This document shows, piece after piece, positions 31,211-40,325 of a stretch of 40,325 nucleotides of DNA. The position numbers were made by a program, and so were the translations under genes. The notes beneath the pieces are model-generated. The model was not told where the DNA came from and made no database searches. It was given only the letters and a program-made list of their open reading frames with translations. Source of the DNA: Apostichopus californicus (Eukaryota > Echinodermata > Holothuroidea > Aspidochirotida > Stichopodidae); the NCBI GenBank assembly GCA_020650975.1, contig JAIPMN010012536.1:1-40325 (forward strand), read 5' to 3'. Every line of letters begins with the position of its first letter. The stretch's first letter is position 1.

Positions 31211-31815
31211 CCCCAAAAACTGTCTTTGTCATTTTCCAGTTTCTTTTAAGAAATGAATAAACTCTAGTCAAAATAATGACATGCAATTTCTCTGAGAATC
31301 CAGTTACTAATAATATTGGAATGATTTACCACAATCAACCCAAGATGCTTGGCTGAATGAAAAAAAACTTAGATTAGAAAACACAAGTTAAGATGCTACA
31401 AAATGATTAAATCGGCTTCAAACTTGGAACGATATCGTATAAACTACAAGTGATCAACTCACGCCACAGTTACGATCTGCAGTCAGAGACTGGGGGCAGC
31501 ATTTCAAGTTTCTCAGAACTAGATAGGACCGGTATGACAGAGCTGATGTTGGGTATTGCTGGATACCCACATTTTTTGTCTATTACTCTATATCTTTGGG
31601 ACTAATCCTCTAAACAGCAGCGTCTCAACCTAAAGAATCTGATTCCTTTGATCATTGGAGATTGAACTGAACACTCAGTATCAAATCTTTCCGATGTTAA
31701 CATGTCACAGCTGTTGAAAGTTTCAATAACATCTTGTATCAGATACTGTATTTGTGACCAGTCACATTATTTTAAGATCGGGTCGAGTGACTGCTTTTGA
31801 ATTCCGTGACCAGAG

Positions 31816-32490
31816 CGGATCAAGTCACTATATTGTTATCTTTGGGGAAAACATTAAACAAACTTGTATGTGGCACTTGACTATGAAAATTTAGTAATTC
31901 CAACTCAATGATCTAGTGACTCAAATTAAAAATTGTTAAAATATTTTTTATAATAAATATTTTTCTATAATATTTTTCTATAATAAAATAAAAGATAATG
32001 TAATCATTCAAATTTGCAGTATTTACATGAATTGACAAATTGTAAGTCTTAATTTTATCTTTAAATGTGTATAGTTCAAAAAAACATAATTATTAAAAAA
32101 TGAACTTTTTCCTTTGTCCTGGCCTTTTTTTTTATCTTTAATCAAAATACTGTGTGCCAGATGATGTATTTGCTAAACTTAAGTTTGGCAAATAATGGAG
32201 TCAAGTCACTATATTACATCCAAGGGGAAATTAGTTTGTTGCTCGAGTCCCTGTGACTTTAGATACTTCTATCATGGCTCGTTACTACACTGAATAACTG
32301 TATAAATTAGGTGTTTACATTCGTCCCGTTTATGTGAGTTGACAAAATTTTAAGTCAGTTTCAATTTTACAAGTTTTATTGTTCAAAAACTTAATAATTA
32401 AACAATGAACTTTTTGCCTTTTCCTTTCCCTTTGCAAATCGAAAAGCGCTGTGCTGGATGACTCATTTCCTGAAATTAATTTGGAGGGGA
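31816..32490. repeat. Diverged tandem duplication (~300-380 bp unit)
   Basis: TCAAGTCACTATATT occurs at 31820 and 32200. Further matched pairs follow in order: GAATTGACAAATT with GAGTTGACAAAATT, AATTATTAAAAAATGAAC with AATAATTAAACAATGAAC, and TGTGCCAGATGA with TGTGCTGGATGA. The spacing falls from 380 to about 305 because the first copy carries an extra AT-rich stretch (about 31940-32000). Confidence 0.7.
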
Positions 32491-33271
32491 TTTTAGTCAT
32501 CATTTGTTTGCCCTTCCCTGTTTTGTTTTGGCTCTTTCTATTGTATTCATTATTTTAACATTTTCTTTTTCTCTTTGTTTTACATTCCGGTTGCTTGTTA
32601 TATTGTTTCAGAGTAGTTTGTCTTTCTGTTCTTTCTTAACCATTCAAAATAAATTATGTGTTAATAATGAAAAATGTTTCCTTTAAAATATATCTTTCAA
32701 TTTCTGTATTATGAAATATCAACTTTTTATGTGCCATAACTATATAAACAATTGCTTTGCACTCGTACGGATTTGAAAACAACACTTTTGTGAGGTAAGT
32801 TACGGAAGCAATATTGCTGAGCAACCAATTATGCTTCAAACCACTTTTAAAATCCTTGAAACGACTTGAGCAATGTTTCAGCATTTTTATCTCTCTCTCT
32901 CGCTTGCCAATATTTTCTTTTTTTCAACAGAAATTAATGAATTATGCAAAACAAAATTTTTTTTCTCTCTTTGTTTTCTTCCTTATTTGCCTTATTTTTA
33001 TGGAAATATAAACAAATATAGCACGTTATTAAAGGAACTTTATGATCTTTTAGTGTAATATCATATCGTAGTGAGTTACTGTACATTTTTCATGCAATAA
33101 TTCCATTGATGTTTTTTATGTTACATGTTTTAATAGTAAAATACTACCATGTATTGTGCTCTGATTGCTCGGGTCTGTAAAAAGACAATCTTGCCGCTAT
33201 TATTTGCAAAGAGAGACAAAAAAAAAGAATAAAAACAGTTGTTCACAACTTGATAAAATAAAGTGATTATT

Positions 33272-33303
33272 ACCTTGATTACATAGTAAAGTGTAATCAA
33301 GGT
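33272..33303. repeat. Short perfect hairpin
   Basis: ACCTTGATTACA and TGTAATCAAGGT are exact inverted copies around an 8-base loop. No terminator or miRNA context was recognised. Confidence 0.7.
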
Positions 33304-36264
33304 TGTAACTAATTGCATTCAACTTATTTGTCCATTTCTTTGTTCGTTGTATGTGGGTTTTTTTCTCTCTTTTTATTTGGGTCCGACCTATTAGTATGAA
33401 AGAGTAATTAAATTGATGTAATTTGACTTGAAACAAATTTTCACAATATATCAGTTATTATTTTATTTGTAAAATACTTTGGCGAAATGAAATATTTGCT
33501 AATTTTTGCATGTTGACCTCTGGTGTTCTATTAGTGCTCACTTGAAAATAAACAGTGTGCTTGGAAATGATATTTTATGATGCAACAAAGGTTAGACAAG
33601 TTTCTTAAAATAGCCTTGATTTGTCATCGACACAAGTTTTTGTTATATTTTAATATTTGTGCTTTAGTACTTTAGTTTCACTTATATTGAAACTGAAGGG
33701 AATAGAAACTAGCTGTAGATGTAAACAGTTGTAGGAAATGAATTATTATGATTAAAAGAACTGCAATAAGAGAAAATGCTTTACTTGCCAACAGGCTTAA
33801 AGGTCTTCATTATTGGCCCCAAAGTTTTAGCACCCATAAATTTGCTAAAAATTTAATTTCAATCACTTGGCGATTATTAAACTAGACAGTTAAAGGGTCT
33901 CCTCTTGTGTGACTCAATTTACATTGAAAGCAAACATTTGGGGGCCAAATACTGATGATATTCAAAGTAACAATATTAGATAGTTTGAAATAAACATGTC
34001 GCCAATTCTCGGAAATACTTTTTATTTTATGTTAGTTTTGGTTTTTGTCATGTTTCTTTTTTTTTGATTAGTACTTTGAAATACTCGTTGACAAGTACTC
34101 AGTCATTTACGACATACCAATATAATTGCTAAAGGTCACATAAATGGGTATAAACTATTATTGCATCTTTTGAAACATAAAGTAACGATCTGAAACAATT
34201 GTGAAAGTCAATCTTGGTTCAATGTTTCTTTTTAGTTTTGTTGGTAGCATGCATGTAAGAAGCAAGTACAATACAAGTAGTATACACAACTGTTGAGATC
34301 AAAAATAAAATAAGAGCAGATTTTAATCAATTTCACCACAAATATCTATTTTTGCAATAGTTCATGAGCTTGCTCTGTTAAATCACACACTGAATATGCC
34401 TGCTACGTAGTCGTTAACACCAGTAATGTTTTATTGGTAAACCACAGCCCTACAACATGTGACGACACATTTATAAGCAAATAAAAATTACACGATACTT
34501 AACATCTTGCAGAAGATAAGCGACACCAGCACACAAACAGTTTACATTGTACTTGAAAGACAAGTATTCTTTGCAGGTTCTTAATTTCTCACTCTCTCAT
34601 CCCATGCCCCTCCCCCTTTCCCCCTCCCTCCCTGGCAGATGTCATTGCTGCTACATAATTGGACAGTCTATGCTCCACTTTTAGACACTCAGATACTCTC
34701 TGCTTAAGCCTTCTCTAGTCAGAAATGAAAATCATTGAAAACGTCCCCCCCCCCTCCCCCTACAAATATATGAAATGTGTCCAAACTTGGAGGTTTTCTT
34801 CAATTCTATATTGACATTTCAAATTACTATAAGCCCTATTTGAAGTTACATTGAGATATCTAGTCTTCACTTGGCAGTATGAAAAACTAGTGGTAATGAA
34901 AAAGAAAAAGAGAAATAATGCAATTTACATTTTTCTCTTTTACACTAATGCCAGAAACGAGTGCAGTCCTCTTTTTTATACACCAACAAATTTATTTTAA
35001 AGTGTTGACTTTCAGTCATGTACTTGAATGGAATGACTATTGCAACATTTGACTCTGCATAGTAGTATGCAATGGAAATGTTTATGTATTTATCAATAAA
35101 TCAAAATATCTCATGAAAGATGTTGGAACAAATTGTCAACATAATTTACATGAAGAAGTTAACATTTTGAAAGGCACATACATATCAGCATCAACATGTG
35201 CTGCTTCAACAGTAAATATTACATAGCACACTTTAATGTTATAATTTAGGTGAATAATACTATAGTCAGCCTCTGCTAGCTTTTATGCAAATATGAACTG
35301 ATATAATAGCACACAAATGAAGCACATCAAAAAACAAAAGAAAAGCATAAAAACAAACCTTACAAAAATTGTATAAAAAAATATAGCATAAAATAAAAAA
35401 TGAAAATATATAAAAAAGTACCAAAATAGAGACAAAATTGATTTACACCAAAATTATATCATCTTAGAACTGAGGAAGTTAACTCATTGCTTTGGTTTTA
35501 GATAAAGCCTGAAAAATTGTAAATTCTTTAGAATTTGCTCAGGTAATGAGAATCTTAAAAAACAGATGTTCAATCTTTACCCACCTGTTTACAGCTGCAG
35601 ATAAAAGTAAATATTCATTATAAAGAATTGAAAATATGAAAATAAAAATTAATAAAACAAGAAAATATTTAAATTTATTCCACAGTTAATCCCTCAGATG
35701 GGACAGAATATCCGACACACATTGACTCGTGGACAGTGATAAAAATAATTTACAAAAAATCTTTTACAAAGCAAATATGAAATATAAAAAACTTTGTCCA
35801 AAGGTGTTACTCATTCAGAGTATGATTTTTTAGGTAGAAAAATGATATATAAAATAATGAATCTCTTGAATGACCTGAATATTTTCAAAATAGTGACAGA
35901 AAAAGAAGTGTTAAACATTGAAAATTAATAACTGAAAAATATTTGATTTTACTAGCATAGTAAGTCGGAACTGTTGTTATGTTTGAGGACAAAAGGAACA
36001 ACCACATAAGTCATTGCACAAACTATTGCCTAATTCCTCCATTAAAGTCTAATCCCAGATTCACTTTTTGAAAGTATTTACCAAATTTCCTTTCCTAAAA
36101 AAGTTGTCACCCAGGAGCTTTTTTGTATGATTTCCAAAACTCAAAGTGACCTCAAACTTGTTAACATTTTCCTTCCACAGTTAAAATCAAGATTACCTAG
36201 TGAAAATAATGAACTGCATTGCTATAGATTTTTAGCATCGAATAGCAACGGAATCTTTTACCCA

Positions 36265-37948
36265 TTATTCCCTTATTTCAGGGGCGATCCTTTTCGGAGC
36301 AGCGCTGAAATCTCGATGCGTCTTACCCGTAGCTTTTGCTTTCCATACTACTTGTCGAATCCTTTCTGCTGCACTTTCTGTTCTTGCTTTGTGTGACGTC
36401 TGTATTTTACCGACCGATTGCAAGTAAGCCTCCAGCTGTCGGCGAGAACGGAGATGAAATTCCCCGTGACTTTCAAATGGATTTTTCACCTCTGGTGTAG
36501 AAGGGGTGACTGTCTGCTTTGAAATGATTTTACCATCTGCTTTTTTGCTTTCAAAATTTGGTTCCACTCGCCCCTTGCCGTGCATGAGCATCGGTGGAGT
36601 TGACATCATCTCGGTACACGAGGTGGTCCAACCGTGAGATTTCTGTTTCCTTAGAGGTGAAGGACCGTTGGAATGATTCGATGTTTGAGTTCGGCTGGAA
36701 ACTGCACTTTTACACCTTCTTGGACTTTGAACTTTGACGTGTGACCTTGAGGACACTTTGGAATGAGCAGTTTTTGGCCGACTCTGTCTGGCTTTGGGGA
36801 TCGTGGAAGCGATGCGTTTTGGATGGATGCTCTGATGAGGCTGAACATGGAGTGGAAATGTTTCAATCGGCGTGATAATCGTTTCGGCCACGATGTAATC
36901 TCTGTCGACAACCACCTCCACCTCACCCTCCGATTCTGCATCACTAATACTTGAATAATCAGATTCCTGCAAAGTTACTCTCCCTACTTCTATTGCAACA
37001 GTATTCGCTGCCGTGTTGTACACAACGGGATTATCGTACTGCTTTCCAGATTCAATCACTCCGACTTCCAACAACAATTTTTCACGTTGGATCGGTTTCT
37101 TGTCAATCCTTATTTGAGAATTCTTAAGAGATTTGATTTCAGAGAGACTCGTCTGATCCGATAGAGTTTGCTGCCTCCCACTGACTGGGGCACTTTTGCC
37201 TCTTATGGGCATCCGTAGGCCAGACCGTTTTGTACTGATGTTGGTGGAAGATTTCGCTGTGATTGGCCTTGACAACGAACTAAATCCACTCTCAGATATT
37301 GCTCTTTGACTGGACGCTCCCCCAACCTCCCAGAATTGGTCGCTTCTCTTAAAATCAAGTCCACGGGTAAGATCTTCCGATCGGACTGAAAGTTGTTTGG
37401 CTGAATTTATTCTCGACTTGCTGCTATATCTGGAGGAGATGCTAGACGTCGGTCTAAAACTGCAGCAAGAATGGGATTTTTGAGGGACTCGGGAGCCACC
37501 GGTCCTTAGCCTTGTGAACGGCATATGGGTCTTGGGGGCTCTGTTCAAATCGGATGCGGATTTCGAACGGAGGTCGGTCATGTTGCTGTAAACACTCCCT
37601 TTCAGACTGTCGGTCAGTTTAATATTTTGAACAAGCCGTTGCACTCGTTCGGCGTGCTCCAACTTCTTGGGGCTCAACGAGCGACTGCTGTGGGAGAGCT
37701 GGCTGACTTCCAACGTACTGCTTGCATTGGTCAACGAGATGGTTCTGTGAGATACTAGCTTCGGATTGGCCGAGGCGACACGTTCACTTCGATTTGCTCT
37801 CACCAAGGCGTAGGGTTGACGTCTGAGGGAAGCCTCCTCGAAATTGTTTTTGTAACGGAGCAGCTCAATCTTCTCGTCGGAGCTGTAGTCCCAGTCGATC
37901 TCCTCAAAGTTGAGGATGAGAAGATTATTGATGGTGTTCAAGGCTAAT
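36265..37948 (-). CDS. FBXW10: FBXW10-like terminal exon with long Ser/Arg-rich tail
   Basis: 561 codons including the stop (36267-36265). It starts by finishing the WD domain (RLALNTINNLLILNFEEIDW) after TTCTTACAG, then changes to low-complexity basic sequence. One uninterrupted frame of this length, continuing straight from the WD domain, supports a real coding exon. Confidence 0.92.
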
Positions 37949-40004
37949 CTGTAAGAATAAAAGTATAAATTTAACAAAAAATAGGCAAGCTTACAAAATG
38001 TAAATTGTTTTAATTACCTTCTTTTGCAACTGAATTTCCATCAAAATTTTTGTTTCATGCACCTGTCTTCTCCAAGTTTCTATTGAGAAAAAATATTTGA
38101 TGAGGAAACCAAAGACTTACTCCATGCAGTGATCTCGTAACAATCCAGTTCATATTTTATAACTTAACTCTTCCAGTTACCGAAGAATACCAGATATGTT
38201 GCTAAATCTCCCGCAAGCAAGGATCACCACAAAACGCCACTTTAAATCTAGCCGGTTGTATTTCATTCCTTATATTAAATTGCAATAAGTTGTGGGTCTC
38301 TAAGATTCAAAAGTGTGAAGTGACTTGAACGAGTCTGTCAAGTTCTTCCACATAGACACTGTATAGCGGACTCCAGTCAGGATAAATTAACAGTAATGAC
38401 TCCACTCGAACTTCAGTGATTAGTGATTAAGTGATAAGTTATTAACGAGTACTTCTTCTCACCCTCTAAAGGGTGCAATCAACTACCACAAAACCACCTC
38501 TGGAGGGTATCATACTCTATCAAGTTTGTGTTATATGTCATATGCCGATGATGTCCGGTTGCTTGTTATAACTTTCTAAGTTGGATTACTGCAACAGGTC
38601 ACTTTTTGGTATCTCTGCTTTGAGATTATTCCTTTTATCTCAAGTAATATATAAATACAATTTTCCATCATCACCATTACCATCCAGAGTGAATGTAAGA
38701 TCAGTTTTAGTAGTTCCTTGCCACCTGTAAATCAAAATCGATTCTTGACAAAAGCAGATGTAAGATGGGATCAAAATCTCACCTGTTACCGCAGGGATGT
38801 ATCGTGAGGATTGGATCTGACCTACTGTTGCCTCTCATGACCCTCAGACAGTCCCCGGTCAGCATGTTCCAAATCCTGAGTTTTCCATCTTCGCAGCCGG
38901 TCACCAGCCTCAGGTAATTCATCTCCAGACATAGCACTTCTCTGATGATACAAATTTATGATTAATATGTGTTAAAGAAGCTGGAACTTTTCTTTTCCAC
39001 TAGGTCTGCTCATCTTCCTCGTATTTTCCTCTACTCTCCTCTTCCCACATCCTCTCCCAACCTCATCAATGTCTGTTGTTCCCCAAGTCCATTGTTCTCT
39101 AAGATCTGCTCACCTTCCACCTATTTTCCTCTCCTCTACTTTCCTCTCAACTTCCCACACCTTCACCCAACCTCATCCTTGTCCATTGTTCCCCAAGTCC
39201 ATTGTTGTCTCTAAGAATATAAATGACGTATAGTATAAGTAGAATTATCAGTAAAGTTTCACTTACTTTGGATGTCTCAGGGCTTTAATGCATTTAGTGA
39301 CGTCTCCTAGTGCGCTCCAGATCAGGGCATAGCCGTCGGCACTCCCTGAGGCAATGTGATAACTGTCCACCTTAACACAGGTGATGGGACCAGCATGGGT
39401 GTGAGGATCGCTTATGCCATATTGGTTCTTCTGTCTCGGTGACTTGTATAACATCTGCAAGGAATTTGAGCGTAATTATGAAAGTTCTACTGCATGGGAG
39501 AATGCTAACAGCAACATCGAGGGCAGTTGCAATAGCAACCTGTAAGTTTTACCACTTAGGCTATTTTTACCGTTCGCCTTTCTCATTCCCTCTCCCAATC
39601 CCCACACTGTGCAGTTGATGAAAAATAGTTGGCCCAGTATCAACTGTAGTGAACTACTGAATTCAGTCTAGGCTATTATTCTTATAAATGGTTACTCGCG
39701 TCGTGGAATTTCAAGCGTTTTTACTTCAGATCTTCTCAACAAGGTCAAGCTTCCCACCCTCACATTTGGGAGAATGTTACTTCTTCAAATTCCAAAAAGT
39801 CTCATTCAATAACCCAACCTCCCTTGACCCAAGTGTTTGACCGTCAGCTACAAACCTTGATCAGGCAGGCTTTCTCGACGCTCCATACCTTGACCCTTCC
39901 ACCCTCACATCCACTGACCACAGTGTCTTCGTGGATGGCCACACTATTGATCTGTCTGGCATGCTTGAATGTACGGATACACTTTCCCGTAGAAAAATTC
40001 CAGA
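36265..40004 (-). CDS. FBXW10: FBXW10-like F-box/WD40 protein, 3' part (4 exons, 5' truncated by window edge)
   Basis: Exons 39856-40004, 39267-39454, 38783-38941 and 36265-37948 join in frame to 725 aa. The first ~165 residues form the last WD40 blades: GKCIRTFKHARQINSVAI, VVSGCEGGRVKVWSVE, SGSADGYALIWSALGDV, then ALRHPKEVLCLEMNYLRLVT, GCEDGKLRIWNMLTGDCLRV, and a closing RLALNTINNLLILNFEEIDW. The linked HPKEVL, GDPIL-like SDPIL and NFEEIDWDY blocks are specific to FBXW10, a presumed substrate receptor of SCF ubiquitin ligases. The F-box would lie beyond the right edge. A ~540-residue basic, Ser/Arg-rich, probably disordered tail follows, with repeated RPxTA-like motifs, an acidic patch (SDAESEGEVEVVVDRD) and a conserved-looking terminal helix (RSRRQLEAYLQSVGKI). 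The function of the tail is unknown. Confidence 0.85.
38502..38740 (+). mobile_element. Decayed LINE reverse-transcriptase fragments in an FBXW10-like intron
   Basis: One frame reads YMSYADDVRLLV (38532-38567), the RT catalytic YADD motif. Directly after it, in another frame, comes SKLDYCNRSLFGIS (38575 on), the C-terminal LDYCNSLLYG-type motif. In an intact LINE these lie about 200 residues apart, so the copy is internally deleted and frameshifted. It is antisense to the host gene. Confidence 0.65.
38783..38941 (-). CDS. FBXW10: FBXW10-like WD40 exon 3
   Basis: EVLCLEMNYLRLVTGCEDGK, RIWNMLTGDCLRVMRGNSRS, DPILTIHPCGN. Acceptor ATCATCAG, donor GTGAGA. Confidence 0.92.
39004..39215. repeat. 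Tandem duplication (~100-112 bp), pyrimidine-rich
   Basis: Copies 39004-39103 and 39104-39215 share TCTGCTCA, CCAACCTCATC and GTTCCCCAAGTCCATTGTT, ending in TCTCTAAG. They lie in an intron of the FBXW10-like gene, which is purine-rich on the transcribed strand. Confidence 0.85.
39267..39454 (-). CDS. FBXW10: FBXW10-like WD40 exon 2
   Basis: MLYKSPRQKNQYGISDPHTH, then AGPITCVKVDSYHIASGSAD and IWSALGDVTKCIKALRHP. Acceptor TTGCAG, donor GTAAGT; the split Lys codon joins EVLCLE. Confidence 0.92.
39856..40004 (-). CDS. FBXW10: FBXW10-like WD40 exon (first in window)
   Basis: 49 codons after a split Val; reads WNFSTGKCIRTFKHARQINS and on to a blade ending KVWSVEKACLIK. Acceptor TTTACAG, donor GTTTGT. 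Confidence 0.88.
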
Positions 40005-40325
40005 CTGTAAATAAGAATGAACAACAGAATTGGTTTTTCTCTTTAACATGCAAATCTTTGAAGATAGGAGACAAAATGATCGACTATATGGAAACTAATA
40101 TCAGGTCATTGAAAAGTATCCACACTACATCGTAACTGAGTCAAGCCCATGGTTTCATAATCATGCAGATATGATATGATCTATGATATCATATGATACC
40201 ATATCATATCTAATACTGTTCCGTTACATTTCATTCAATTTGTATTTTTGTTTTGTTTATATTGTTTACATTGTATTATTTGTTTATATTGTTTATATTT
40301 GTATTATATTTTTTTATATATATAT
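40005..40325 (-). other. FBXW10-like intron, continuing beyond the window
   Basis: AT-rich. It includes AGATATGATATG / CATATCATATCT inverted arms (40167-40178 and 40200-40211) and ends in TTTATATATATAT. No exon seen. Confidence 0.6.

Larger units (their letters stand above)
30544..36264. other. Convergent intergenic region between TMEM130 and the FBXW10-like gene
   Basis: 5.7 kb of AT-rich DNA. Apart from the poly(A) signal, the tRNA-like fragment, the tandem duplication, a 12-bp-arm hairpin at 33272-33303 and a C-run near 34745, I see no gene. A minus-strand AATAAA (TTTATT as written, 35674-35679) could serve the FBXW10-like gene. Confidence 0.6.

Noticed and set aside
32504..33058. Several 60-65 codon frames rich in Phe/Leu
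   Set aside because: They are translations of T-rich intergenic DNA, without starts, splice sites or family resemblance.
36651..36954. Overlapping 97- and 63-codon frames
   Set aside because: They are out-of-frame shadows of the FBXW10-like terminal exon.

Overview
This window is animal nuclear DNA, not prokaryotic. It is AT-rich, and its genes are split into short exons with GT-AG introns of about 0.25-3.3 kb. Numerous low-copy mobile-element fragments, tRNA-derived SINE heads and G/C homopolymer runs fill the space between exons. Exon-by-exon reading gives four protein-coding genes whose relatives are ordinary bilaterian genes. The mix (multi-exon IFT70, TMEM130, an FBXW10-like gene, Penelope-type and LINE remnants, SINEs) fits a marine invertebrate. 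An echinoderm or another invertebrate deuterostome is my best guess, but it is only a guess.

Layout. 1-2500: repeat-rich DNA, with the end of a GIY-YIG retroelement ORF, a MITE bounded by GGGGCGTAGC-type inverted repeats, and the last codons of a LINE. 2573-5304 (+): an MFSD6-like major-facilitator transporter in three exons, 484 aa, complete. 6723-19737 (-): IFT70 (TTC30), the TPR subunit of the intraflagellar transport B complex, in 15 exons, 647 aa, complete. It is convergent with the transporter gene. 19738-22047: the intergenic region between the divergent starts of IFT70 and the next gene; it holds a palindromic MITE, a perfect 24-bp-arm palindrome, a ~41-bp tandem repeat and a GTCACGTGAC E-box. 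22048-30543 (+): TMEM130, a secretory-pathway type I membrane protein with a PKD domain, in seven exons, 440 aa, complete. 30544-36264: gene-free AT-rich DNA with a diverged tandem duplication. 36265-40004 (-): the 3' part of an FBXW10-like F-box/WD40 gene (last four exons, 725 aa visible); its 5' part lies beyond the right edge.

The four genes do not form a pathway. IFT70 works in cilia, TMEM130 and the transporter are membrane proteins, and FBXW10 is a presumed SCF substrate adaptor. I found no evidence for a new multi-gene system. The points most worth following up are the intron-rich IFT70, the palindrome cluster in the divergent intergenic region, a hammerhead-ribozyme-like motif in an IFT70 intron, a TTAA-bounded non-autonomous transposon, and a long FBXW10 tail with repeated RPxTA-like motifs. 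All gene models come from reading splice sites by eye together with family knowledge; no search or alignment was run.
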